Positions 12,960 to 25,139 of a stretch of 64,000 nucleotides of DNA are shown one piece after another. Below the pieces are notes generated by a model. It was not told the DNA's origin. It was given only the letters and a program-made list of their open reading frames with translations, and made no database searches. The position numbers and the translations under genes were made by a program. The DNA comes from Hermatobates lingyangjiaoensis. Taxonomy: Eukaryota > Arthropoda > Insecta > Hemiptera > Hermatobatidae. The stretch spans positions 2,232,001-2,296,000 of the forward strand of contig JAPFBL010000007.1 in NCBI GenBank assembly GCA_026182355.1. Reading direction: 5' to 3'. Numbering within the stretch: position 1 is the stretch's first letter; each line of letters starts with the position of its first letter.

Positions 12960-13560
12960 TTGATGTAATTAAAACATGGTGTCAATATAGCAGTGAGCGC
13001 CAATATTCAATTTAGTAAGAAAACTCCCAAGCTACCTTGTCTGATTGGTCACCAGTTAATACGTTGCAAAAGCAAAGTTAAAGACGTCGGTATAACAATC
13101 GACAGCAGACTCACGGAACACTATCTCTGAAACAGATATAAACTACGCCGACTCTAATGTCAAATGAGTAGCCCACCCTGAGGCAGAAGAGTGCTCTACA
13201 GGTAGCAACAGGTTTATATCTCTGAAACTGATATAAACTACGCCGACTCTAATGTCAAATGAGTAGCCCACCCTGAGGCAGAAGAGTGCTCTACAGGTAG
13301 CAACAGGTTTATATCTCTGAAACTGATATAAACTACGCTGACTCTAATGTCAAATGAGTAGCCCACCCTGAGGCAGAAGAGTGCTCTACAGGTAGCAAAG
13401 AAGCTCATCCATAAGATTGTAATGAGAGCAGCTATGACTTATGGATGGCCGATCTGTACAAGCCGGAAAAAGTAATCAAATCACCGTCCATGTACTCGAA
13501 AGTAAGTGCGTACGTCCTTATGGCTACGCTACTTTGACGTGCCAGAAATGATTCTTGGTA
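12960..13560 (+). pseudogene. non-LTR retrotransposon (jockey-like) reverse transcriptase relic
   Basis: In frame from 13014 the peptide runs SKKTPKLPCLIGHQLI then KVKDVGITIDSRLT before a stop at 13128. It resembles the post-catalytic part of jockey-clade reverse transcriptases, where a 'KYLGVTIDSRLT'-type strand follows the polymerase core. Past an internal tandem triplication (13122-13401), translation resumes with KLIHKIVMRAAMTYGWPI, matching the family's conserved 'RPVLTYGxPVW' region. VLESKCVR and then YFDVPEMI follow in shifted frames. The remnant therefore carries frameshifts, stops and an insertion, and lacks the endonuclease and the catalytic YxDD part. The assignment rests on remembered family patterns and no search was run. 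Confidence 0.6.
13122..13401. repeat. 95-bp tandem triplication inside the RT relic
   Basis: Three copies begin at 13122, 13217 and 13312, each starting TATCTCTGAAAC and ending near CTACAGGTAGCAA. The copies are almost identical, so the triplication is younger than the decay of the surrounding relic. Confidence 0.92.
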
Positions 13561-13569
13561 TATCCAAAC

Positions 13570-15650
13570 AAGATATGTTTGGAACAACAATTTTAGAACA
13601 AATATGATATAATTATGTATAATTCAACAAAAAGTTATTCAAAAATTTAATTAATTTTATTCACGATTGCGATACGTATGTAATATATTTGGTTGTATGG
13701 GAGGTTAAATAAAGTTTAATTTAGCGCAGAGAGTTTTTGAAACGCTGTGCCTGGTGTAGGCCAGAGGCAATGAAAGCGGAGGGATTTATGACGGCTGCCT
13801 TGCCCACACTCCTGCAATTAGGATAGCGCGGCTCTTGTCTGCATTTCTCTTAGTATGCAAGTTTTGATTTCACCACAAATATATCGCAAACGGCCTTTAT
13901 TTAGAATGGGTTTTGAACAATTTTGAAAACAACTCCAGTTCTTCAATTCAACCTTCTCTTTCAGTGTAAACTCTGTTCATTATTTCTGTTGTCGTTGTTT
14001 ATTCTTGTTAACATTAACAAAGTTATTTGAGCCTTGTTAAATATTATCATGTTATTTCACTTAGGGAGATGGTCATGCGCTCAAGAGGTCTGATTTCACC
14101 TTGAACACATCACCTTCTACGAGTAATCACTGCATTTAAATATATCATTGTGCTATCCATGCATTATTCTAAATAAGCAAATGGCTTGTAAATATATTAT
14201 TCATTCTCATAACAAGCGAATTTTAGTTGCGACTTCAATATTGTTTGAAGAATATATTAGTAAAAGTACAACAAAATATATTATTTTATGAAATGATTGG
14301 ATACTACAAATAATTCATTAATTAATGCAGTTAGGTGTTGGATGATGTTAGGGGAAATAATTGTGAAAATATAAAGAGAAATATGATTTGACAGTTCAGT
14401 AACCTTAGCTGTTTTGGTATAGTACATAGGAAAGAGTGGGAATGAACATTTTAGTGGCAAATGACAAATTGTACATTGAAAATTGCTAAAATAAATAATA
14501 ATGTACACATTTAAATTTGAAATACAAACAATATATATAATTTTAAATTTTGCCCCCTTGTTATTTTTATGTAATTTAAAGAATGGAAAAGATTTACTAC
14601 TACCCCCCTGGTTAATAAGTGTTTAATTTAATACAATTTTACAATTTGTTTACGAAATAAAAATCTGAAAGAATGATAATAAGTTTTAACTTGTAGTTAA
14701 AACTACAAGGTTTACCTGTACACTACGTGTATACAAGAATACATTACGTATTACGAGTAACTTGACTACAAGTCAAAGTGAAAGTTTGATTTTGGGCCCC
14801 ATAAAAAAAGGCCGTCTTTTAGGTGTTCTATAAAAAAAGAGTAGCAGTTGCAAAAAGTTGTGCGAATCATAAAACACTAACAACTTCCCTTGAACATCTT
14901 AAATTGCATTTGAAATATAGGATCTAAAACTGACTTGATAGTTCTAGCCGAAACCAATTAATACTAAATCTAATGTACTTTATAAGATTGACTGAAAAAA
15001 TTTATGATTCTTGGTACAATTTTATAGAAAAAAAATAGATTTAAACTCTGTTCTAAGTTAATGGTTTACTAATATCAATGAATACTAAACAGGCTTGTCA
15101 TATGGATAACTGCGATTAGCATTCGGCTCACTCGCTATTATTTATTGCTTATACTCATGTGTACTTTGAAAGAATTCTAATGTTGTTTGACTTTAATTTA
15201 ATTTTAGTTTAGGCTTTCATGCCTACTTGAAAAACTTACTTAGTCGAAATAATCGTTTGCGATGCTTCACATGCTCACAGTATTGCCAGAACTCAATTCT
15301 TAACTGTAGGTAAATTATTCAAAAAAAACAACAAAAAATGAGCACCTTGACGCTTTCTGATGAACAATGAAATTAAATAAATCTGGTTTTGTCTACTTTA
15401 TTATAAATCAACGTATAAGGCTATTAACAATAAATTCAATACTTCATTATTTTAAATGTTGCTATCTCTATTATTGTCAACTAAAATTTAATCTTTGTCA
15501 TAGCACAATCTGCAGGTGTGACCTAATAAATAGCCTGTTTAGTATAATAATCTCCTCTTCTATTTTGTAAATTTCTAATATTTATTTCTGATGTTTATCA
15601 TAAAACATTAACATTATAAAAATATATTTATAAAAGTAAAGTTCATAAAA
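13570..15650. other. AT-rich stretch with one GC-richer island
   Basis: The patch at 13735-13850 is GC-richer (CTGGTGTAGGCCAGAGGCAA and following) and may be a conserved non-coding element. It has no exon-like structure. The rest is AT-rich without supportable features. Confidence 0.4.
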
Positions 15651-15949
15651 GAGTCCCGATAAACTTTAGTTTTGTTTCTATTCCACGGTCGATTCTTTTA
15701 TCAATCTGACCGAGTCCCGATAAACTTTAGTTTTTTTTCTATTACACGGTCGATTCTTTTATCAATCTGACCGAGTCCCGATAAACTTTAGTTTTTTTTC
15801 TATTACACGGTCGATTCTTTTATCAATCTGACCGAGTCCCGATAAACATTAGTTTTGTTTCTATTCCACGGTCGATAATTTTATCAATCTGACCGAGTCC
15901 CGATAAACTTTAGTTTTGTTTCTATTCCACGGTCGATACTTTTATCAAT
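15651..15949. repeat. 61-bp tandem array, five copies
   Basis: Units begin GAGTCCCGATAAAC at 15651, 15712, 15773, 15834 and 15895, each ending ATCAATCTGACC. They differ by a few substitutions (TTCCACGG/TTACACGG). Related single copies occur at about 30346-30366 (GACCGAGTCCTGATAAA) and 58030-58085 (GACCGAACCCCGATTAGAG...ACGGTCGATA), both next to (TA)n. Confidence 0.92.
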
Positions 15950-18755
15950 ATTAATATATTTATATGTAAGACATTTAAAGATTCTAGAATCATTAGAAGA
16001 GAGGATTGAAATGAGTACTTGTTTTTATATAAAGTACTAGTACCGTTACTGGGCTTCAATATTTCTGAAATAGAATTGTCTTTAATGCCAAAAATCACAA
16101 GCCTGTCAAGTGTCGGTATCTCTTGTCAAGCAGTGAGACCTGTAGTGTTTACAACATTTCTGATAGACGCGACAACACGCTTCACACATCATCTTAAGTG
16201 GATTAAGAGGACCTCACAAAGTGGAGACCCATCAATAACTCAAAATAATTTTTTTTATCATGACTTACTTTACAGTAAAAAAACTAAAGATATATGCATG
16301 TGCATATGAAACAAAAAGTTTTTCTTTAAACGTATTAGTCGAAAAAGTATAAACTATTTCTATAATCACTGTATTACATATGTTCTGATAGCTATGATTA
16401 TATATCATATCATTCTTACAACATACTTTCAGAATAAACTTGTAACTACTTATTTATTTTTACAATTATTTAACCACATTAATAGGCATCAGTAAATAAC
16501 GATGAAATGTTCCTGTCCAAAGGCCCTTTCAATCACGTATAGAAGCCGATAACCGAAATAATTGAATTTGTTTTCACAATATACTTATTTTATGTAATAG
16601 CTATTTGTAAAATTTCAATAGTCTACAGTTGGTAGATTTGTGGGTAAAAAATATTTTCTGGATTTAGAAAATACCCAAAAGATGTTCAGCCCGTTTTCCT
16701 GAATGTAACTGTTTCATTGTTTATTTTCATTGCAAACCATCCATGAAGCTTCAATGACTCAGACTCTATCATAAATCACAAATTTTACATTTTTCTTTAA
16801 TCAAAAATTCTAACTTTTTTGATGTTATTACTAAAGCCATCATAGCTGTGGAATTTCAACTTTATGTGTAAATAGTTTATGAAAATAACAATTGTGTCTA
16901 AAAAAACGTAATGGGTAATAAAAGGACTTATAATAAAGACTTATCATGAGGAATAACTGCCCAAAAACTTTACACACATGTACACTATTTTTGGGTATAA
17001 CAACAATTTGATTTATGAAACGGTGTGATCTACATCGAGTCCACAAATTTGTACATGCACAACTACCAACCTGCATACACACAGATGTCATTAAAAGTTT
17101 AAAAACAAGTACAAAGTTAATTAAAAAATTTGTTTATGATGTAATAATTTACTTCTGATAAAATCATAAGTATTTGATTCGAGCAAGATAATGGTTCACT
17201 GCTCATAGTTGTGGGTTTATTTTTCATTGTGAAGGTATATTATACATTTACAATATGTTTTTGAATCCACAATGCCAGTGTAATGCAGCTGCAATATGTT
17301 TTGCTGCCTAACTTACATACTAATAGGAATGATAAAACTAATCTTCATTTGAAGTCATTTCAATATCCAAAACCAAACCAATTTGCTTCTAACATGCAGT
17401 GTTCTTCCAGATTATCTGCCTATACTGAGAAGTTATAAAGTAGAGGTCATGTATCTTACTACAAGCTGAGATTGCTGAAGTACCATTCATGTTCAAAACG
17501 CGTTGCTTTGGTTTTGATAAAACTTTATGTGGAGGCTGTTTTATGTTTTCCAATAATGAGTTTTTTCCACATGATGATTGAATAATTGAATAATCATATA
17601 TTGCATATGATAATGATTGAATGTATAACTGATAAAATAGCTTACTTCTATTGTGAACAATTTTATTAGTCCCTAGAAATATTTAGTTATGTCCCTTTTA
17701 GTTATTATCCCACATATTGGTAATATAGTAGTATATACTAAGCAGTTGTGACGGCAGAAAGTAACTCGAAGTTCCCTTAAGGGCATTGTACTCGTCTCCT
17801 TGGCTGATCATTACGTAATCGCTGTTATCTCAACTAGAAAGTGGCAATGAACCCATTGCATAAGATATAATCAAGGTATTTGCAATTATTTTCTTTAAAG
17901 CAACTCAGTTGGAAAATTGCCCAACATTTGTACATCATGAGTTCTTTTTATGCCTTGAAAAAATAATAACTATTTGCAACTAATATCTATCGCAATTTTT
18001 ATAAAAGTATAGAGATTGCTATGCAATAGTAGACCTTAATCACCTGCCAGGCTGATGTATTGATACAAATGTTGTATAACTATCACTAAGTGGAGTAGGT
18101 TGGTGGTTAACTCTGCGAAGTCCCTTGTCTCGACAATAGTATCCTGGGACTAAGCCCTTAGCCCTTGATTGCAAAGTCTGTTGTATCATCATGGTAATTC
18201 AATCACATAGTATTGCAATGTTCCAATCATTCATTTAATAAACTTAATAAATCATTTAATTTAATACAGACTGAAGCGTCTTTCTCTCTGCTTGTTTGTT
18301 ATCTTTAGGGTTCTAAAGATAAATCCCTATACCATAATATAATCTGAAACTAAACGAACTAGACTGCTTGGTAGTATATGTTTTATTTATGTATCGTACG
18401 CATAAGTTTCGTAATGACGTCGTACTCATGATTGTTACTTTATAATAAGTAAAATGCAGTACTCACAAATAAATCTCGAGATTTTGACGGATTTAATGTT
18501 TTGACGTTCTTAAGCACCTTTTTGGCGGTTTTTTGATGATGTTTAAGTATCTGTGTATTTATATATTAAATTTATGCTGCTATTTATTAAAAATAAAAGT
18601 GAATGTCAAAATATCGAACTGCAAACGCCGATTTCACACAGTTCTTTAAAGTTTTTTAATCTTGATGACATCACAGAAAAAATTTTTCGAATTATTCTTG
18701 TAATCGACTATTTGTTCTCTGATTTCGCCTAAAGACACTGTTTTAGTCGGTTTTA
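15950..18755. other. AT-rich stretch, no genes seen
   Basis: Includes an open frame at 16019-16309 (+) with no recognised motif and no exon signals, and a minus frame at 16840-17091 of the same kind. The remainder holds nothing supportable, apart from the diverged interspersed repeat listed at 18438. Confidence 0.4.
18438..18550. repeat. interspersed repeat (CAGATTTTGACGG family), copy 2
   Basis: ACTTTATAATAAGTAAA, then CTCGAGATTTTGACGGATTT, then AATGTTTTGACGTTC parallels the stretch at 7360-7460, including the following GATGATGT and TGTGTATTTAT. Confidence 0.55.
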
Positions 18756-18759
18756 GTTT

Positions 18760-18960
18760 AACAGGTAGCGTGCGTGGCTTTAGTATGGAAGATTGCAGGT
18801 TCGAATCTTGGATATGACCCTAGATTTTTCATGTAGAAAATAGAATATCTTGTACATACTGTATCTATCATGCACGATGTCAGGTACTCCTTAAAGATAC
18901 CTACTCTAATAAATTTGAAATGCAATTCAAGGCTCCCGATGTAAAAGCAACCCGGTAATA
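18760..18960 (+). mobile_element. tRNA-derived SINE, diverged
   Basis: An A-box-like TAGCGTGCGTGG at about 18769 is followed by a perfect pol III B box, GGTTCGAATC, at about 18799. Downstream, GATGTCAGGTACTCCTTAAA and GATACCTACTCTAA matches the central segment of the SINEs at 36609 and 59591. The tRNA-like head is clearly different from those two, so a shared central domain appears under different heads. No clear target duplication was found. Confidence 0.6.
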
Positions 18961-19756
18961 TGACTCACTCGTAACTTAAATGGGTTAAATATTAGTAATA
19001 TTTAACTAAATATTAAATGAACCATACTTTTCGTCCCCAGAATAGCAGAAATACGAAATCCTATATGTCTGAACATTCAAAACAACAACGACATACCTTG
19101 TTTTGAAGTCATTAATGAAACAGAAGTTCCCAGAAACAAGTGAAAATTCCCCATGTTTAATGTGTCATCCATGACGCTTGTTTAGCAACCTGATGCGATG
19201 GTTAACTTTCCCCAATTCCCAAATGTCCTTGCACCCATGCCACTGACATCCTCCAAGCACTGCTTCTTAGCCTCTAATTATCGGTTTAAAAATCAGTTCC
19301 CATGTTACTTTGTAATTAAAAATGTTTCCGACTGTCTTTTGAATTGAGATAAAACATCTTACGTACGGAAAGGTGGTTGACTTAAACATGTTTTTTATTT
19401 ACACCAAGGTATTCATACCAGTATTACGATACTGTTAACCTAATCAATATAATAACAAAATATTATAGTAATTCAAATATTTCTAAGTTTAATGGTTGAT
19501 GAAAACAATTCATCAGATACCGTCTCTATAACGACAAAGATTAATGGATTCCGAGATAACTTTTAAAGTGGCGATTAGAATATGTCTTCACTCTACCTTA
19601 TACGAGGCTCTTAACTCTTTTCGCTCTTTTATAAATAAAAATTATAAAAATTATCTTTTCAACATGTGCATGAAGTGTGTTGTAGGGTTAATGGATATTG
19701 ATTGAAGACGGAGTCGGATTTGTAGAAATACCAGCAACTTTTCTGCAACTTTAAAA

Positions 19757-19846
19757 CACACACACACACACACATACACACTCACACACACACACACACG
19801 CACGCACACACACACATACACACACACATGCACATACACATACAGA
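19757..19846. repeat. (CA)n microsatellite
   Basis: Imperfect CA/TG tract with interruptions (CATACACACTCA, CGCACGCA). A minus-strand frame through it is low complexity and not a gene. Confidence 0.97.
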
Positions 19847-20591
19847 TACAAGGAATAATTTGCAAAATTTATTTTATTGGACTCAGGGAAACTCAAAACG
19901 TTTATGCATTTCTGTTGAAAACTCCATTTCGAATTTTTGCCTGAATGCAATACTTTAATTTATTATAGACTGTAAATGAAAGTAAAAAGACAAGCAAAGT
20001 TAGACAAGATGGAAATTTGTGATATTTTATACATTTTAGTTTTGTTTCTCGTTATTTATTAATTGTTTTTGTTGTATTATTTATCATACTATGTATGACT
20101 TTGACTTTGAATCCTTAATTTGAACTTGACTTGAAAAATTGGCATTTTGAAAACTGACTGATTCTTGATACGTTTTCTATCTATGCTAATATAAAGTCTC
20201 TGCCTTTATTAAAGTATATACTTCACAATAAGTATGTAATAAAGGAAAAATATATTAATGCATGTGAAAATGTGTTCAACCAAATTAGAAAGTAATCGTT
20301 TTCTGTTATCACAATAACAATAGCCAAGGCAGTGGTGTGAGGTACGGATCAATGGTCAACTTGAATCATTCAAGTACAAACTGAAATAGTGCTAGCAGCT
20401 ATACATATTAAAATTAATGAGATGGTTGATTGTGGAGCTTTTAAATGTATTTGGCCGGTATCCAACTGTAGCCGCCAGCCTTAGAATGGAAGAAAGATTA
20501 AACATGTACAATCGTCACTGTGTTATGCACTTATCTAAGGAAAATATAGAAGAAATCTCAAGATGGAAAAAGAAGTTTCTATAATATACAC

Positions 20592-20632
20592 ACGTTTCAA
20601 ACCGTCGTGTTCTTTTTCAAGGTTCATCACCT
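20592..20632 (-). repeat. degenerate CTGANGA-GAAA motif
   Basis: The minus strand reads GGTGATGAACC...GACGGTTTGAAACGTG, where ACC/GGT could close a short stem before GAAAC. A plus-strand partial partner, AACCTGAGGAAGA, lies at about 20681. This looks like an old inverted pair like that at 48966-49130. Confidence 0.3.
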
Positions 20633-21606
20633 GTTAATAGGGACGATAAGCTTGTTCTTTCTCATCCTTTTTCATGTAACCTGAGGAAGAATACTACGAT
20701 TCATTTATCTTATTTATCTAAGATTTAATGCATGTTATCTTTTTCAAGTTTGATTTATTTGTAATTGAAGAGGCTGCTATCACACATGTTTTCTTTATGA
20801 AAGAACAACACTTTTGATGGGTGCCACTGTGGAAATTAAAAGAAAGCACTAAATTTCTTTGAAGACCTCATGTTGTGCTATAACAAAAAACTAAATAAAA
20901 TGATAGTGGTAATAAACTAAGATAATTCGTGATCAGATAACAGGTAGGCCGCGTTCAAGGCCTTCGGAGATTAATAATCCTTTAACATTGATGTAATCAC
21001 GTTCATATACTATTGTAATTTCAAAAACTAATCTTGCATAATAATTCTTGCAAATATACAGCGTCTCTTTTTTATATATGCCATTTGTATGCAGTTCTTC
21101 AAGACGCATTGTTTTAATAATAGCTCTTTTTGACCTGTATCTGTGTAAAAGTTACAGAAAGTCTTATTTTTGTTCTGGAACGCATTTCTTCGCATAATTA
21201 CCTATGAAACAGGGAATTATACTAAGTAATCTTACTGCCAGTTTTCTGGAACTTAAATCAAGGAAGATTAGATTATTTTGAAAATCTCAGACACAACTAC
21301 AATAAACTTTCTAATATTTCCTTGGTCATTTAATTTAGAAAGACAAATTAAGTTTCTTCCCTACTATATTTATCGATTTTGTCATTAGTAAATGTTTGAT
21401 ACTGGAGCATGTACACAGTTTTATTTATTTTTAATTTACTCACTCCGATTCGCGCCAAGATTTCAGACTCAACTCGTCGTATCAGAGTCGCATTGTACTT
21501 CGACATACAGAGGTTTCAACCTTTAATTATTTATTCCGAGGTAATAATTAATGAGGTAGTAATTATGGATAAACCAACAAAAGTTTCCACACAAATGAAG
21601 TTTTAT

Positions 21607-21645
21607 TCAACGCGTTTCGAACACTTTGTGTTCATCATCAGGAAG
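21607..21645 (-). ncRNA. hammerhead-like ribozyme motif, best example
   Basis: Read on the minus strand: TTC, CTGATGA, one base (T), GAACAC-AAA-GTGTTC (6-bp stem, 3-base loop), GAAA, C, GC, GTT, GAA. The conserved hammerhead boxes CUGANGA and GAAA flank a stem II. TTC and GAA on either side could start stem I, and GTT matches the NUH cleavage triplet. It deviates from the canonical core by one base inserted between A9 and stem II. Stem III would be tiny, as in the dimer-dependent hammerheads known from Penelope-like elements. Catalytic activity is not shown. Confidence 0.45.
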
Positions 21646-21913
21646 ACACTATAATACAAATTATATCTAATCAGTTACAAAAATTAGAGTGAAATAATAA
21701 AATTCAATTAAGAGAATTCAAGACATACCCAAGAATGTGGTACTGACGGGTTGGTCCAGTGAAAACAACTAGATCTGTTTCTACTAGTTGTTTTCACTGG
21801 ACCAACCCGTCAGTACCACATCCTTGGGTATGCCTTGAATTCTCTTAATTGAATTTTATTATTTCACTCTAATTTTTGTAACTGATTAGATATAATTTGT
21901 ATTATAGTGTCTT

Positions 21914-21952
21914 CCTGATGTTGAACACAAAGTGTTCGAAACGCGTTGAATA
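21914..21952 (+). ncRNA. hammerhead-like motif, second arm of the foldback
   Basis: Identical in layout to 21607-21645 but on the plus strand, with the box mutated to CTGATGT (A9 changed) while the stem GAACAC/GTGTTC and GAAACGCGTTGAA are intact. The core substitution would be expected to inactivate a hammerhead. Confidence 0.4.
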
Positions 21953-21991
21953 AAACTTCATTTGTGTGGAGACTTTTGTTGGTTTATCCAT

Positions 21992-23289
21992 TTTACCTCA
22001 GAATGAGTAAATACCACACAATTACGGATTGCACAACTAATGATGTAAGAAATCTTGATATAACATTATAACTAATGATTTACTTTAATTATTTGTTTTT
22101 CATTACTTTTTATGTTAATTAATTCATACATTGTCTATAATAATTAGCTTATGTTGTGGTGATTAGTTGTTTCATGAGGTATTATTTACAAGGAGCTTTT
22201 CAACATCATTTCTTAAAACTTGATAAGCTAAATTCTCAGAATGCTGTTCTTATATAGTTTTCTCGATACCTGAAGGGCCCTAAACAGCAACATTAGTATT
22301 CAAGGCGTGTTTCCTTCAAACGATTGTTTCCTTTATTTTTGTCTAAAATGGTGGGCTATTTTGACTAAGGATTCAAGAGCTCATTGCTTATGTGGAGTTG
22401 ACCTCTTGAATTTGAAGTGTCTATTTACTATGTCACGCCATGATAGGGGGAACAAAGTGCATCTCATTTTAGGAAACCTTCCACCTAATCCTGAGGGACA
22501 GAAAATAGTCAAATAAACTACTAGAGAAAAGTGCACCTGAGTAAATATTATTGTATTCTCACTGTGATGGGTTCATGCAAGTTTGGTTTTGTCCTTGCGG
22601 TGGTGGCGGTTCCTTACCGAATGAATGGGTCTTCCGCGTCACTATATCAGTAGTAAACACCTCCTATGAGATTACTTACCAACCAGCATGCATGGATCAG
22701 CCTGTGGGAATATTCACGAAACACGGACACTCATGTTACAATGCGTAACAGACAATTACACCATCAAAACTATATATTCATAAACGACTCACAAAACAGT
22801 AGAGAGTCAAATAGTAATGTAAAAGCCAGCCATAAATAAATATTATTGTATTGACCATTTAAATTTCAAAAAATTCAAATTAATTTTTTTTCTACAACAT
22901 AAAATTTAAAAAAAGACACCCTAAAATATGTTTTACTCGGACAGTACCTGTTGTATTCATTCCTGACAGTAAATGGAAGAATCATTAATTTGGTAACGCA
23001 ACCCATGATAAATCTTTCCAATTATGTTAAAGCTTAAATTATATCTATCATTATGAAAATAATTTACTTCATTATTTTTTTTTTAAAAAAAAAGGTAGTA
23101 TAATAAATGTTTTAGGTTAAATAAGGAAAAAATTGGCAATCCTTGTGAATCACAAGAGGTTGCATTAGTCTGAATGGAAAAAGACAAGGACAGACTGATT
23201 GTGCAAAAAGTAAATGACTTCCTACTGACGGACTTGGGTGGGATTTACACAGCTGATGGCAAGACGAGAGTGTGACTGAGCAAGGTGAT
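21992..23289. other. no supportable gene; mixed composition
   Basis: Two short plus frames (22307-22516 and 22551-22748) lie in moderately GC-richer sequence, and the second contains CCCGGTGGTGGCGGTT-like coding texture. Neither has a recognised domain or exon signals. They could be transposon relics. Confidence 0.3.
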
Positions 23290-23401
23290 CTTGAGGGAAG
23301 GAAATAAGCGTTGATTTGCTCAGCCGTCCTTGATCCACATGCCGCAGCACCTCGACTCGGCCACCCGCCGGGTCCACTAGCGAGCTGCCCACTTTTTATA
23401 A
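23290..23401 (-). promoter_or_regulatory. possible core promoter in a GC-rich island
   Basis: On the minus strand TATAAAAAG (23392-23400) is followed about 24-30 bases later by CTAGTGG, an initiator-like string, and then by GC-rich sequence containing GAGTCGAGGTGC and an ATG with only six codons before a stop. The island contrasts with its AT-rich flanks. No exon with a donor could be assigned, so this may be a conserved regulatory patch instead. Confidence 0.25.
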
Positions 23402-25066
23402 CCATCAATGTTATTTCCTTTGTTAAATAAATAGGACTGGTTAGCTCATTGCGACGAGGAAAATAAAAATAAAAGGTCTTCACTCGGCTTTACTGCTGGT
23501 GTTATTTATTTAAATACTAAAATTGCCCTATTCTGCTTGCCCTTTGTTTAACCTTAAAATTGAACCTTCTTAATGAGCTTAAAAAAATTGTTGCAGAAAT
23601 ATCTCGCATTTCTGATGGTTCTAAATGAAATTTACCGAAAATCTCGAAGTTTTCAAAGGCAATTGTCTGGAATTTACATGAAATTTGAAATTTCCAAACA
23701 CTGTCCTATGGTTAAAAGTATGGTCAAACTAACCGGCAAACAGTTCTCATTGTCAATTCCGTGTTCACAATTATAATAAAAGCAATCATACAAAGTAATC
23801 TACACAAAGCTACAATAATAATATGATTAGTAACACTGTCTGAATATATTATTGATTTAATGGAATAGATGCAATTTGAAATGTTATGAGTTAGAGTTTA
23901 CACAGTTTACTTAGTTAATTCACTGTCAATTTGTCTTGATTATCATTTGATAGACTTTATGACATAACACATTTATAGCGAATAAATTACTTACTATTCC
24001 CCTATTGATTTTAACAATGAAGGCCAATAATTCTGACAAGTGACTACAGGTGGAACTAAATGGTTATCTTTTTTAGAAGTGTTTTACTTCTTCAAAAAAT
24101 TAGTTATGAAATTAATAATTTTAGTACTCCGTTATAACAATATAGAATATGAAATTTCAAGTTTCTGTATTGATGAGAAGAACAGTAAAAAATAGTAACT
24201 GTTTCCACATTAATTATGATAAAGTACTTTTGTCATGCTCGAAAATTGCCTAAGGAAAATATTGCAAGATTTCCCCCATCAGGAACTATGTATTTGCAAA
24301 ATTACGACCTATCGAACGGTGTAACCTGTAGCGTGTCTATAAAAACAAAACAACAGCCATCAAGATAGATAGTACCAACAAAAGATATCAAAACTAGATC
24401 AGTGGGCTTAAAACGTGTACACCTGTCAACATCAAAAAACTGATGTTTTCCTTTATGATATTACTTTATTTTAATAGTAAAGTAAACGAAAGCGTAATTT
24501 ACAATTTACGTAATAGTAATTTACAATGAAGGTCGTTGCTCTCTATGACAATTCAAAACTTATTGCATAAGTTTTTTTTAAAATTGATAAGAAATCATTT
24601 AATTATTACTGTATGAAGTAAGGATGTGATTCAAACTATCACTCCGGTAGACTAATAGAGTAATAACCGAAACCTGCAAAAGCAATGATAATTAGTAAGA
24701 AAAGTGAAACAATTATGGTAAAATAGACTTTGAAAACTGTATTAGTGAATTATGCTTCAGGATATAGTGAGTGGTGACGGTTAGAGATTTAATTGAGAGT
24801 TTGAGACTGAGGTTGAGAAATATAGGCGCGTATCTATTTGGACTGCAGGTGACGGGTGATCTGTCAATGCAATGGTCAGGATGATAATGCAGGATTCCTG
24901 CTAAATAAGGAGTTGATTACGGTTGATTAAGAGGAGAGGGGTCCCTGATCTGGTGGTGGGTGGGAGTAAGAAACTATAACTGATTTATCTCTCTCAGACG
25001 ACACGCATTTATGAGTCAAACCTACTGGCGTGATCGTCACGCGAGAACCGCACACATCACGCCACC

Positions 25067-25099
25067 ATGACCGTCGGCCAACCTGACCTGTCCCAAAAG
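25067..25099 (+). CDS. candidate short coding exon, start codon to donor
   Basis: CACCATGA gives a strong start context. Eleven codons (MTVGQPDLSQK) run to AAAAG|GTATGT, a good donor in phase 0. Upstream, TTTATCTCTCTCAG at 24984-24997 looks like a 3' splice site, so this could be the translated part of a second exon of 24998-25099. TATAA at 24975 is too close to serve the same start. All upstream frames in that exon meet a stop, consistent with a 5' UTR part. The product is not recognised; the evidence is signal-based only. Confidence 0.33.
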
Positions 25100-25139
25100 G
25101 TATGTCTCTTCACTTCAGTCAAACTATTCTATGTCCCGT

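Larger units (their letters stand above)
21565..21991. mobile_element. 427-bp foldback element
   Basis: Arms 21565-21772 and 21784-21991 are 208 bp each and nearly perfect reverse complements around an 11-base spacer. Both outer ends are ATGGATAAACC / GGTTTATCCAT. Each arm carries one CTGATGN-hairpin-GAAAC motif pointing outward. No ORF for a transposase or RT is present, so it would be non-autonomous. Flanking bases share GAGGTAA-like strings on both sides but no clean target duplication. Confidence 0.85.

Noticed and set aside
23112..23483. 123-codon minus ORF
   Set aside because: The start lies upstream of the TATA-like box, composition is mixed and no domain is visible. It appears to be chance openness across a GC-rich island.
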